This document shows, piece by piece, positions 8,316 through 16,859 of a stretch of 64,000 bases of DNA. Source of the stretch: JAGVSR01 sp033765145 (GTDB lineage: Bacteria > Pseudomonadota > Alphaproteobacteria > Rhizobiales > Hyphomicrobiaceae). A program made the position numbers and the translations under genes. The notes under the pieces were generated by a model. The model saw only the letters and a list, made by a program, of their open reading frames with translations. It was not told the origin of the DNA and did no database searches. The stretch lies in NCBI GenBank assembly GCA_033765145.1, contig JANRIH010000008.1:1-64000 (forward strand), given 5' to 3'. Position 1 is the first letter of the stretch. Each line of letters begins with the position of its first letter.

Positions 8316-8678
8316 ATGGGCACGCACAACACCCTGTTCCTGAAGCGCCGCGCCCGCGTGCGCCGGTCGCTCAAGGCGAATGCCGGCATTCGGCCGCGCC
8401 TGTCGATCCATCGCTCCGGCCGACACATCTATGCGCAGGTCATCGACGACGCCGCGGGCCGCACGGTCGCAGCCGCCTCGACGCTCGAGAAGGATCTGCG
8501 CGGTTCGCTCAAGACGGGCGCCGACAAGGTCGCGGCAGCTGCCGTCGGCAAACTCGTCGCCGAGCGCGCGATCAAGGCCGGCGTCGATGCGGTGGTCTTC
8601 GATCGCGGCGGTTTTCTTTTTCATGGCCGCGTCAAGGCGCTGGCCGATGCCGCCCGCGAGGGCGGTCTGAAGTTCTGA
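8316..8678 (+). CDS. rplR: 50S ribosomal protein L18
   Basis: A 120-residue L18, the 5S rRNA-binding partner of L5. It has KRRARVRRSLK, RLSIHRSGRHIYAQVIDD and the C-terminal VDAVVFDRGGFLFHGRVKAL motif, which is the family signature. Confidence 0.97.
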   Translation: MGTHNTLFLKRRARVRRSLKANAGIRPRLSIHRSGRHIYAQVIDDAAGRTVAAASTLEKDLRGSLKTGADKVAAAAVGKLVAERAIKAGVDAVVFDRGGFLFHGRVKALADAAREGGLKF

Positions 8679-8694
8679 CCGAAAGGGACCTCAA

Positions 8695-9282
8695 GTGGCA
8701 CGCACACCCCAGAAAGAGCGCGGCGGACGCGATCGCGATCGTGGCGAGAAGGTCGAGAGCGAGTTCAGCGACAAGCTCGTCCATATCAACCGCGTCGCCA
8801 AGGTGGTGAAGGGCGGCAAGCGCTTCGGATTCGCGGCGCTGGTGGTCGTGGGTGATCTCCGGGGCCGGGTCGGCTTCGGCCACGGCAAGGCCCGCGAAGT
8901 GCCTGAGGCGATCCGCAAGGCAACCGAAGCTGCGCGCCGAAATCTCGTGCGCGTTCCGCTCCGTGACGCGCGCACGCTGCATCACGACAGCGAAGGGCGG
9001 CATGGCTCGGGTAAGGTCGTGCTGCGCTCGGCGCCTCCGGGCACCGGCATCATCGCGGGCGGCGCGATGCGCGCCGTGTTCGAGATGCTCGGCGTGCAGG
9101 ACATCGTCGCCAAGTCGCTCGGCTCGACCAACCCCTACAACGTCGTCCGTGCCACGTTCGACGCGCTCAAGGGGCAGGAAAATCCGCGTGGTGTTGCGGC
9201 CCGCCGCAGCAAGAAGGTTTCGGACATCGTCGCACGGCGTCGTGACGGCTCGGCGGTCGCCGAAGCCGGCGTCGACGCCTGA
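8695..9282 (+). CDS. rpsE: 30S ribosomal protein S5
   Basis: A 195-residue S5 starting at GTG (8695) with an AAAGGGAC SD. The double-stranded RNA-binding-like fold shows as VHINRVAKVVKGGKRFGF and the GRVGFGHGKAREVPEAIRKA motif. The N-terminal 25 residues are highly charged and a little longer than in E. coli. S5 guards decoding accuracy. Confidence 0.97.
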   Translation: MARTPQKERGGRDRDRGEKVESEFSDKLVHINRVAKVVKGGKRFGFAALVVVGDLRGRVGFGHGKAREVPEAIRKATEAARRNLVRVPLRDARTLHHDSEGRHGSGKVVLRSAPPGTGIIAGGAMRAVFEMLGVQDIVAKSLGSTNPYNVVRATFDALKGQENPRGVAARRSKKVSDIVARRRDGSAVAEAGVDA

Positions 9283-9329
9283 GACCAGGATCGATCGAGG
9301 AAGGGCGCCGCCGACGGCGCGACAGGACA

Positions 9330-9524
9330 ATGGCTGACAAGAGCAAAACCATCACGGTCGAGCAGATCGCCAGCGCGAACCGCAGGCCCGAGAAGCAGAC
9401 GAAGACGCTCATCGGGCTCGGCCTCAACAAGCTTCACCGCCGCCGCACGCTCGAGGATACGCCTCAGGTGCGCGGCATGATCAACGCCATTCCTCACCTC
9501 GTCCGTATCGTCGACGAGGCTTGA
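9330..9524 (+). CDS. rpmD: 50S ribosomal protein L30
   Basis: A 64-residue L30 with TIGLGLNKLHR-type core (TLIGLGLNKLHRRRTLED) and the closing RGMINAIPHLVRI. It is a small beta-alpha-beta protein of the large subunit, placed as expected between rpsE and rplO. Confidence 0.96.
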   Translation: MADKSKTITVEQIASANRRPEKQTKTLIGLGLNKLHRRRTLEDTPQVRGMINAIPHLVRIVDEA

Positions 9525-9550
9525 GAGACGCCACGCCAGGGAGCGAAGCC

Positions 9551-10102
9551 ATGCGGCTCAACGACATCAAGGACAACGCGGGAGCGCGCAAGTCGCGGGT
9601 TCGCATCGGCCGCGGCATCGGCTCGGGCGTCGGCAAGACCGGCGGACGGGGCGGCAAGGGCCAGACGGCGCGCACGGGTGTTGCCATCGGCGGCTTCGAA
9701 GGCGGCCAGATGCCACTGCATCGCCGGCTTCCGAAGCGCGGATTCAACAAGTGGCGCGCGAAGGACTACAACGAAATCAACGTCGGCGCGCTCCAGAAGG
9801 CGGTCGACGAGGGTAAGCTCACCGCCGGCCAGTCGGTGGATGTCGCGGCGCTGGTCGATGCCGGTATTCTGCGCCGTGCCAAGGACGGCCTGCGCCTCCT
9901 CGGCGCCGGCGAGATCAAGACCAAGTTGGCCCTGACGGTCGATCACGCCTCGGCGTCGGCGCTGGCCGCCATCGAGAAGGCTGGTGGTTCGGTCAAGGTC
10001 ATCGTGCCCAAGGTGCTCGCGGCCGACGAGGCCAAGCGCAAGAAGTCGGCGGCCAAGAAGAACAGTGCCAAGACACCTTCGAAAGCCAAGTCCGAGGAAT
10101 AG
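9551..10102 (+). CDS. rplO: 50S ribosomal protein L15
   Basis: A 183-residue L15. I take the ATG at 9551, giving the family start MRLNDIKDN and then RIGRGIGSGVGKTGGRGGKG; a TTG 30 bases upstream is open but overlaps rpmD. The C-terminus ends in a Lys/Ala/Ser tail (KKNSAKTPSKAKSEE) longer than in E. coli. Confidence 0.97.
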   Translation: MRLNDIKDNAGARKSRVRIGRGIGSGVGKTGGRGGKGQTARTGVAIGGFEGGQMPLHRRLPKRGFNKWRAKDYNEINVGALQKAVDEGKLTAGQSVDVAALVDAGILRRAKDGLRLLGAGEIKTKLALTVDHASASALAAIEKAGGSVKVIVPKVLAADEAKRKKSAAKKNSAKTPSKAKSEE

Positions 10103-10125
10103 CGCCGGCTTCGGCCCGCCGCACC

Positions 10126-10147
10126 CCGTATTGTAATTCCAATACGG
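10126..10147. promoter_or_regulatory. 22-bp palindrome between rplO and secY
   Basis: CCGTATTG (10126-10133) is followed six bases later by its exact reverse complement CAATACGG (10140-10147); the centre is almost symmetric too (AATT core with one mismatched pair). No T-run follows, so it does not look like a terminator. It lies in the 159-base spacer that separates rplO and secY, unusually long for this operon. It could be an operator, an RNA processing hairpin or a partial attenuator; which one is not decidable from sequence. Confidence 0.5.
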
Positions 10148-10261
10148 TGCATTAGGTGGGTTTGGAGAACTGGGGGTAGCTCCGGTCAACCGGCATGGGC
10201 CCGTCAGGATCGGTCAGGCAGCGCGCTGCCCCGACCGCCGGAGGGACCGGGAGAGAGCACG

Positions 10262-11632
10262 ATGGTTTCCGCTGCCGAGCAGCTCGCGTCGAACCTGAAC
10301 TTCGGGGCTTTCGCCAAGGCGGAGGACCTGAAGCGGCGCATCTGGTTCACGCTGGGTGCGCTTCTCGTCTACCGGCTCGGCACTTTCATTCCGCTGCCCG
10401 GCATCAATGCCGACGCCTTCGCGCAGGCGTTCAAGGCGCAGTCGTCCGGCATCCTCGGCATGTTCAACATGTTCGCTGGCGGTGCCGTCGAGCGTATGGC
10501 CATCTTCGCGCTCAACATCATGCCGTACATCTCGGCATCGATCATCATCCAGATCATGACGTCGGTTTCGCCGACGCTCGAGGCCTTGAAGAAGGAAGGC
10601 GAGTCGGGGCGCAAGCAGATCAACCAATATACGCGCTACCTGACGGTCGTGCTGGCAACGCTGCAGGCCTACGGCATCGCGATCGGCCTCGAGGGCTCGC
10701 AGTCGGGTGCGGCAGGCTCGGTGGTCGCGGATCCGGGCTGGTTCTTCCGCTTCTCGACCGTCATCACGCTCGTCGGCGGCACCATGTTCCTCATGTGGCT
10801 CGGCGAGCAGATCACGCAGCGCGGCGTCGGAAACGGTATCTCGCTCATCATCTTCGCGGGCATCGTGGCAACGTTGCCGGCCGCCGTCTATAACCTGTTC
10901 GAAATGGCGCGCACCGGCGCGCTTTCGACGCCGGTCCTGTTCGGCTTCATGCTTCTGGCGCTCGCGGTCGTCGCGGCGGTGGTGTTCATCGAGCGGGCAC
11001 AGCGACGGCTCCTCATCCAGTACCCAAAACGTCAGGTCGGTAATCGGGTCACGCAGGGTGAAAGCTCGCATCTGCCGCTTAAACTCAATTCCGCGGGGGT
11101 CATTCCGCCGATCTTCGCGTCATCGCTGCTTCTCCTGCCGATCACGGCGGCGCAGTTCATGGGGCCGGGCGGAGGCACGGGCTCGGAGTGGCTCAATCAG
11201 ATTGTCGCGATGCTCGGTATGGGGCAACCGCTTCACATGGCGCTGATGGCAGCCCTCATCATCTTCTTTGCGTTCTTCTACACAGCTCTCGTCTTTAATC
11301 CGAAAGAGACCGCCGACAATCTCCGCAAGTACGGCGGCTTCATTCCGGGTATCCGCCCGGGCGAGAACACGGCCAAGTACATCGAGTACATCCTGACCCG
11401 CATTACGGTCGTCGGTGCCATCTATCTGGCCGCGGTCTGCGTGCTACCCGAGTTCCTCGTGTCCTACGCCGCCCTGCCGTTCTACTTCGGCGGCACGTCG
11501 CTTCTGATCGCGGTCAGCGTGACCATGGATACGGTCGCACAGATCCAGAGCCACCTGCTGGCTCACCAGTACGAAGGTCTCATCAAGAAGGCCAAGCTCA
11601 GGGGCGCGACGAACAACAAGGGGCGGAAATGA
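10262..11632 (+). CDS. secY: Sec translocase channel subunit SecY
   Basis: A 456-residue ten-span membrane protein forming the protein-conducting channel with SecE and SecG. Characteristic stretches include AFAKAEDLKRRIWFT before helix 1, RLGTFIPLPGIN, GMFNMFAGGA (plug region) and ALNIMPYISASIIIQ, and the cytoplasmic loop NPKETADNLRKYGGFIPGIRPG that contacts SecA and the ribosome. It is usually placed after rplO. The start follows GGGACCGGGAGAGAGCACG. The stop overlaps adk as ATGA. Confidence 0.98.
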   Translation: MVSAAEQLASNLNFGAFAKAEDLKRRIWFTLGALLVYRLGTFIPLPGINADAFAQAFKAQSSGILGMFNMFAGGAVERMAIFALNIMPYISASIIIQIMTSVSPTLEALKKEGESGRKQINQYTRYLTVVLATLQAYGIAIGLEGSQSGAAGSVVADPGWFFRFSTVITLVGGTMFLMWLGEQITQRGVGNGISLIIFAGIVATLPAAVYNLFEMARTGALSTPVLFGFMLLALAVVAAVVFIERAQRRLLIQYPKRQVGNRVTQGESSHLPLKLNSAGVIPPIFASSLLLLPITAAQFMGPGGGTGSEWLNQIVAMLGMGQPLHMALMAALIIFFAFFYTALVFNPKETADNLRKYGGFIPGIRPGENTAKYIEYILTRITVVGAIYLAAVCVLPEFLVSYAALPFYFGGTSLLIAVSVTMDTVAQIQSHLLAHQYEGLIKKAKLRGATNNKGRK

Positions 11633-12216
11633 ACCTCATTCTTCTGGGACCTCCGGGGGCGGGCAAGGGAACGCAGTCGCAGATTCTGGCCGAGAAGCGG
11701 GGCCTCGTTCAGCTCTCGACAGGGGATATGCTGCGGGCGGCCGTGAAAGCCGGTACCGAGGTCGGCAAGAAGGCCGAGGCGATCATGAAAGCCGGCGGGC
11801 TTGTCTCCGACGACATCGTGATCGGCATCATAGCGGACCGGATCTCGGAGCCCGACTGCGCGAACGGCTTCATTCTCGACGGCTTCCCGCGGACGCTCGC
11901 CCAGGCGGATGCTCTCGCCTCACTGCTCGAGGCCAAGGGCAAAAAGTTGGACGCCGTTATCGAACTCAAAGTCGATGACCAGATCCTCGTGTCGCGGATC
12001 GAAAACCGGGCGCGGGAAACTCTGGCAGCCGGCGGTACGGTTCGCGCCGACGACAATGCCGAGGCCTTGAAGACCCGTCTCATGGCCTACTATCGCGAAA
12101 CGTCGCCGCTCATCGGCTACTACTTCGCCTACCGGAAACTCGCGACGGTGGACGGTATGGCGCCCATCGAGGCGGTGACGGCGGATATCGCTCAGAAGCT
12201 CAATGGCAAGGCCTGA
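11629..12216 (+). CDS. adk: Adenylate kinase, short form
   Basis: A 195-residue kinase that interconverts ATP + AMP and 2 ADP. The P-loop (GPPGAGKGTQ, residues 7-16) and AMP-site motifs (QLSTGDMLRAA, LDGFPRTLAQA) are present. It has the short, LID-less architecture: the zinc-finger-like LID insertion of about 25 residues is absent between RVENRA-type arginine helix (RIENRARETL) and the RADDNAEALKTRL segment. This short form is the norm in many alphaproteobacteria. Translation is coupled to secY. Confidence 0.97.
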   Translation: MNLILLGPPGAGKGTQSQILAEKRGLVQLSTGDMLRAAVKAGTEVGKKAEAIMKAGGLVSDDIVIGIIADRISEPDCANGFILDGFPRTLAQADALASLLEAKGKKLDAVIELKVDDQILVSRIENRARETLAAGGTVRADDNAEALKTRLMAYYRETSPLIGYYFAYRKLATVDGMAPIEAVTADIAQKLNGKA

Positions 12217-12283
12217 AACGGGTGGGGTCAAATGTCCGGCCGACTGCGTCCTCGAACGGATGTGACATGATGGTTGCAAAAGG

Positions 12284-12312
12284 TTGACTAGGGGGTAGTG
12301 CCAAGCTACAAC
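12284..12312 (+). promoter_or_regulatory. Candidate sigma70 promoter for rpsM-rpsK-rpoA-rplQ
   Basis: TTGACT at 12284-12289 is separated by 17 bases from TACAAC at 12307-12312, a plausible housekeeping promoter. It lies in the 294-base gap between adk and rpsM. The gap otherwise shows no gene. This would let the alpha operon be transcribed apart from the spc operon. Confidence 0.5.
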
Positions 12313-12510
12313 ACCGCGCTTTCATGACGCAGGATGGACGGGATTGGCCGCGGAGGCATTTCGCTCGCGGGCAGTCCCATTCGTTTTAGCTCGTAGGATC
12401 AGGGGCTTGCTACCGCTGTGCGGGGCCGGCCCGACGTAGAACATTCCGGCAGCGCGCGATCGCGGCTGGACAAGCGAAACAACAGAAGACCGAATTTCGA
12501 GGAGAGAGCC

Positions 12511-12882
12511 GTGGCTCGTATCGCTGGTGTGAACATCCCGACCCAGAAGCGTGTCGTCATCGCGCTTCAGTATATCCATGGCATCGGGCCCAAGTTCGCC
12601 AAGGACATCTGCACAGCTGTCGGCATTCCGGCGGAGCGTCGCGTCAGCCAGCTGACGGACGCGGAAGTCCTGCAGATCCGCGAGACGATCGACCGCGATT
12701 ACCTCGTGGAAGGCGATCTCCGCCGCGAAGTTTCGATGAACGTGAAGCGCCTCATGGACCTCGGCTGCTATCGTGGCCTTCGCCACCGCAAGGGCCTGCC
12801 GGTGCGCGGTCAGCGCACCCACACCAACGCGCGCACCCGGAAGGGTCCTGCTAAGCCGATCGCGGGCAAGAAGAAGGCCTGA
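12511..12882 (+). CDS. rpsM: 30S ribosomal protein S13
   Basis: A 123-residue S13 beginning at GTG (12511) with GGAGAGAG as SD. ARIAGVNIPTQKRVVIAL and the C-terminal GLRHRKGLPVRGQRTHTNAR match the family; the tail reaches the P-site tRNA. The frame is open 93 bases further upstream, but that extension is unlike S13. Confidence 0.97.
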   Translation: MARIAGVNIPTQKRVVIALQYIHGIGPKFAKDICTAVGIPAERRVSQLTDAEVLQIRETIDRDYLVEGDLRREVSMNVKRLMDLGCYRGLRHRKGLPVRGQRTHTNARTRKGPAKPIAGKKKA

Positions 12883-12975
12883 TGAATTTTTGTCCGTGGC
12901 TTCGGCCGCGGATCGACGTCGACAACATTCGCCAAGCGAGCGCCCGTTTTCACGCGGGCCAGGAGAGACACACAG

Positions 12976-13374
12976 ATGGCTAAAGAGCAGGCCGCGCGCC
13001 AAAAGGTGCGTAAGCGCGAGAAGAAGAACATCACGTCGGGCGTGGCGCACGTGAATGCCTCGTTCAACAATACCATGATCACGATCACGGACGCGCAGGG
13101 CAACACGCTCGCGTGGTCGTCGTCGGGCACGATGGGCTTCAAGGGCTCGCGCAAGTCGACACCGTTCGCCGCCCAGGTGGCCGCCGAAGACGCCGGCAAG
13201 AAGGCCATGGAACACGGCGTCAAGGTGCTGGAAGTGGAAGTCACGGGGCCCGGTTCGGGTCGTGAGTCGGCGCTCCGCGCTCTTCAGGCCGTCGGTTTCC
13301 AGATCACGTCGATCCGCGATGTAACGCCGATCCCGCACAACGGTTGCCGTCCGCGTAAGCGCCGCCGCGTTTGA
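12976..13374 (+). CDS. rpsK: 30S ribosomal protein S11
   Basis: A 132-residue S11 with NITSGVAHVNASFNNTMITI, and the closing DVTPIPHNGCRPRKRRRV. It shapes the mRNA exit channel of the 30S platform. The 93-base gap after rpsM contains only the SD (CAGGAGAGA). Confidence 0.98.
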   Translation: MAKEQAARQKVRKREKKNITSGVAHVNASFNNTMITITDAQGNTLAWSSSGTMGFKGSRKSTPFAAQVAAEDAGKKAMEHGVKVLEVEVTGPGSGRESALRALQAVGFQITSIRDVTPIPHNGCRPRKRRRV

Positions 13375-13531
13375 TCGTTCGCCTGTCGCGCGCGGCCCTT
13401 GCCGTGCGTGCGCGAAGACAGTCAGTGGCCGCCGGTTATCCCCCGGTTGCCGGCTGTTACATTCCCCAGACTTAAGAGCGCCGGTCGCGTCTCCCCCCGG
13501 ACCGATGCGCTGAACTCGGAGAGGCCAAGCC

Positions 13532-14557
13532 GTGACAAACCTTCTTCAGAAGAACTGGCAGGACCTTATCAAGCCCAACAAGCTCGAAGTGCAGCCGGGC
13601 CGGGATCGCGCCCGGTCGGCGACGGTTGTCGCGCAGCCGCTCGAGCGCGGCTTCGGCATGACGCTCGGCAACGCGCTGCGTCGCGTGCTGTTGTCCTCGC
13701 TGCAGGGTGCCGCCATCAAGACCGTCCAGATCGACGGCGTGCTGCACGAGTTCTCATCGATCCCCGGCGTGCGCGAGGACGTGACGGACATTGTTCTCAA
13801 CATCAAGGAAATCTCGATCCGTCTCCATAGCGACGGCACGAAGCGCATGGTCCTGAAGAAGGAAGGCGCGGGTCCCGTCAAGGCGGGCGATATCGAGGCG
13901 TCGTCCGACGTCGAAATCCTGAACCCCGATCATGTGATCTGCCACCTCGACCAGGGCGCATCGATCCGCATGGAGTTCACGGCCGACATGGGCAAGGGCT
14001 ACGTCGCCGCCGAGCGCAACCGGCCGGACGACGCGCCGATCGGGCTCATCCCAGTCGACAGCCTCTACTCGCCCGTGAAGAAAGTCTCGTACAAGGTCGA
14101 GAATACCCGCGAGGGCCAGGATCTCGACAAGGACAAGCTCACGATGCAGATCGAGACGGATGGCTCGGTCCGCGCCGAGGATGCCGTGGCGCTCGCCGCC
14201 CGCATTCTGCAGGACCAGCTCGCGGTCTTCATCAACTTCGAAGAACCGAAGAAGCCGCAGGAAGAGACGCGCCATCCGGAGCTCGCGTTCAACGCGGCAC
14301 TGCTCAAGAAGGTCGACGAACTCGAACTCAGCGTGCGCTCGGCGAACTGCTTGAAGAACGACAACATCGTCTACATCGGCGACCTCATCCAGAAAACGGA
14401 AGCAGAGATGCTGCGGACGCCGAACTTCGGCCGCAAGTCGCTCAATGAGATCAAGGAAGTGCTCGCCTCGATGGGGCTTCACCTCGGCATGGAAGTGCCG
14501 AACTGGCCGCCGGACAACATCGAGGAACTGGCGAAGCGGTTCGAGGATCAGTACTGA
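13532..14557 (+). CDS. rpoA: RNA polymerase alpha subunit
   Basis: A 341-residue alpha subunit starting at GTG (13532). The N-terminal dimerisation domain has PLERGFGMTLGNALRRVLLSSLQGAAI, and the C-terminal domain (from about residue 260) has ELSVRSANCLKNDNIVYIGD and GRKSLNEIKEVL, which bind UP elements and activators. It starts 157 bases after rpsK, with GGAGAGGCCAAGCC before the GTG. Confidence 0.98.
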   Translation: MTNLLQKNWQDLIKPNKLEVQPGRDRARSATVVAQPLERGFGMTLGNALRRVLLSSLQGAAIKTVQIDGVLHEFSSIPGVREDVTDIVLNIKEISIRLHSDGTKRMVLKKEGAGPVKAGDIEASSDVEILNPDHVICHLDQGASIRMEFTADMGKGYVAAERNRPDDAPIGLIPVDSLYSPVKKVSYKVENTREGQDLDKDKLTMQIETDGSVRAEDAVALAARILQDQLAVFINFEEPKKPQEETRHPELAFNAALLKKVDELELSVRSANCLKNDNIVYIGDLIQKTEAEMLRTPNFGRKSLNEIKEVLASMGLHLGMEVPNWPPDNIEELAKRFEDQY

Positions 14558-14657
14558 GCATAGTCCCTCTGCCCGCTCCCGGGCGAAGGGAAACGCACCA
14601 CAAGCGGGACCATAGAAGCCCGCATAGCGACAACGTAAGGGTAAAAGGACACAGACC

Positions 14658-15086
14658 ATGAAACACGGCAGTCTCGGCCGGCGGTTCAACCGCGACAGTG
14701 GCCACCGGCAAGCGATGTTCTCGAACATGGCCGCCGCACTCATCCGTCACGAGCAGATCGTGACGACGCTTCCCAAAGCGAAGGACCTGAAGCGGGTCGT
14801 CGAGAAGTACATCACACTCGCGAAGCGCGGTGATCTCAACTCCCGCCGCCTCGCGGCCGCCCGGCTCCGCGACGAGGATATGGTCAAGAAGCTCTTCGAC
14901 GTGCTCGGACCGCGTTACAAAGCTCGCAATGGCGGCTATACGCGCGTCCTGAAGGCCGGCTTCCGCTACGGCGACAGCGCGCCGCGGGCGGTTATCGAGC
15001 TCGTCGATCGCGATACTGCAGTCAAGGGCGCCGAGGACAAGGCGCGCCACGAGGCCGAGATGAAGGCCATGGAACAAGCCGGTTGA
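14658..15086 (+). CDS. rplQ: 50S ribosomal protein L17
   Basis: A 142-residue L17 with KHGSLGRRFNRDSGHRQAMF, EQIVTTLPKAKDLKRVVEK and the RDEDMVKKLFDVLGPRY region; the C-terminus has the GGYTRVLKAGFRYGDSAPRA motif. A short Lys/Glu/Ala tail extends it past the E. coli protein. It is the last gene of the alpha operon. Confidence 0.97.
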   Translation: MKHGSLGRRFNRDSGHRQAMFSNMAAALIRHEQIVTTLPKAKDLKRVVEKYITLAKRGDLNSRRLAAARLRDEDMVKKLFDVLGPRYKARNGGYTRVLKAGFRYGDSAPRAVIELVDRDTAVKGAEDKARHEAEMKAMEQAG

Positions 15087-15117
15087 CCGTGCCCAAACGG
15101 CAATCCGGACAACGGAA

Positions 15118-15154
15118 CGCGGCGTTTCGCTCAAGCGAGGCGCCGTTTTCGTTT
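15118..15154 (+). terminator. Rho-independent terminator after rplQ
   Basis: CGGCG (15120-15124) pairs with CGCCG (15141-15145), and an inner CGCT pairs with AGCG around a CA turn; TTTTCGTTT follows immediately. It lies 35 bases after the rplQ stop and would end the ribosomal cluster. Confidence 0.75.
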
Positions 15155-15317
15155 CGCGCGCAGGTCCGAGGCGCGGCGGCCATAGCGCGACAATTGGCGG
15201 TCAGGTGCTGGGCGGCCCGCCCGGAGGATTGTCGCAATGGCCGCGCGAGCTATATGGCAATTCGAGGGGAATGCCGCGCCCGAGCGAGCGTTCCGTCGAT
15301 CACAGCGACGGTCCCTG

Positions 15318-16766
15318 ATGGATGGGAACATGTTTTCGCGAACTGAAATCCACGGCTCGCTCATAGCTGCCGCCGTCCTCACGCTGGCGTTCGTGGCCGT
15401 CGTTCTCGCCGACGTCGGCGTCGCGCAGAAGCGCGAGGTTCCGCCGTCGCGTGAGCTTGTACAGTATTCCTTTGCGCCGATCGTTCGGCGCGCCGCTCCC
15501 GCGGTGGTCAACGTCTACGTCCGCCGGCGGGTCCAGACATTCAATTCGCCGTTCGCGCGCGACCCGGTTTTCCGGCAGTTCTTCGGCGACGCCTTCGGTG
15601 GGCCTTCGGAGCGCATTCAGAGTTCGCTCGGCTCGGGCGTGATCGTCAATGCGGACGGTGTGATCGTCACCAACACGCACGTGATCAAGGGGCGTGGGGA
15701 AGCCGAAATTCGCGTGGCGCTCCCCGACAAGCGGGAGTTCGATGCGCGGGTGCTGGCCCAGGACGACAAGACCGACATTGCCATTCTCAAGATCGAGGGC
15801 GCGACTGAGCGCTTCCCGACAATCGACTTCGAGGACAGCGACACGCTCGAAGTGGGCGACCTCGTCCTCGCGATCGGCAACCCGTTCGGTGTCGGCCAGA
15901 CGGTGACGAGCGGCATCGTCTCGGCGCTCGCGCGCACGGAGATCGGCAAGTCGGATGCGCAGGTCTTCATCCAGACGGACGCGGCCATCAATCCGGGCAA
16001 TTCCGGGGGCGCGCTCGTCGATATGAACGGCCGTCTCATCGGCATCAACACGATGATCTTCACCCAGTCGGGCGGATCACAGGGAATCGGGTTCGCCATC
16101 CCCTCGAAGCTCGTAAAGCTCTATGTGGACAGCGCGCTGACGGGGCGGAAGGTCGAACGGCCGTGGCTCGGTGCCCGGCTCGAGAACGTCACGCGCGAAA
16201 TTGCCGAAGGTCTCGGCATCGACCGCGTTTCCGGTGCCGTCGTCGCGCGCGTCTCCGACGACGGTCCGGCGGCCCGCGCGGGGCTACAGGCCGGGGACGT
16301 CATCACGCGGATCGACGGCTTCGAAGTTCAGGACCCGCGCGCCGTCTACTACCGGTTGACCACGCGCGGCGTCGGCAATACGGCGCGGATCGATGTTCTG
16401 AGGAACCGGCAGCCGCTGACGGTCGAGCTTCAGCTGGTTCCGCCGCCGCCGGCGGAACGCGACGATGTGCGAAACCTCTCGGGACGGCATCCTTTCGACG
16501 GTGCCCGGGTTTCGAACATTCTGCCGGGCATCTCCGACGAACTGGGAATCGACGAGACATCAGGTGCCGTGATCATCGGTGTCCGGCCCGACTCGATCGC
16601 ACAGCGGCTCGGCTTCCGGCAGGGCGACGTGATCGTCGAAGTCTCAGGTCAGAAGGTGACTAACGTCGCCGAGCTCGAGCAGGCGATCGCGGGCCGCCAG
16701 CGGACCTGGCTACTCGCGATCAAACGCGGGGGCGAGGCGATGCTTTTGCAGGTTCCCGGAGGCTGA
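15318..16766 (+). CDS. HtrA/DegQ-family periplasmic serine protease, two PDZ domains
   Basis: A 482-residue protease (start ATG 15318; ATG 15330 also possible, an upstream open extension is not supported). A hydrophobic N-terminal segment near residues 15-35 works as signal anchor or signal peptide. The trypsin-like domain has His121 (TNTHVIKG), Asp153 (DKTDIAIL) and Ser229 (NPGNSGGALV). Two PDZ domains follow, around residues 285-370 and 395-475 (AARAGLQAGDVITRIDG and QRLGFRQGDVIVEVSG). It degrades or refolds damaged envelope proteins. Two PDZ domains resemble DegP/DegQ, but the likely N-terminal anchor resembles DegS, so I give no symbol. It precedes rarA, a common order in this group. Confidence 0.93.
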   Translation: MDGNMFSRTEIHGSLIAAAVLTLAFVAVVLADVGVAQKREVPPSRELVQYSFAPIVRRAAPAVVNVYVRRRVQTFNSPFARDPVFRQFFGDAFGGPSERIQSSLGSGVIVNADGVIVTNTHVIKGRGEAEIRVALPDKREFDARVLAQDDKTDIAILKIEGATERFPTIDFEDSDTLEVGDLVLAIGNPFGVGQTVTSGIVSALARTEIGKSDAQVFIQTDAAINPGNSGGALVDMNGRLIGINTMIFTQSGGSQGIGFAIPSKLVKLYVDSALTGRKVERPWLGARLENVTREIAEGLGIDRVSGAVVARVSDDGPAARAGLQAGDVITRIDGFEVQDPRAVYYRLTTRGVGNTARIDVLRNRQPLTVELQLVPPPPAERDDVRNLSGRHPFDGARVSNILPGISDELGIDETSGAVIIGVRPDSIAQRLGFRQGDVIVEVSGQKVTNVAELEQAIAGRQRTWLLAIKRGGEAMLLQVPGG

Positions 16767-16859
16767 CGGGACGCAATCGAGGGCTCGCTCGATCGCACGT
16801 TAGCCGGCGTTTGACATGCCGCACGTGACGGAGTTCTCCGGCGAAGCCTATAAGGGCTC

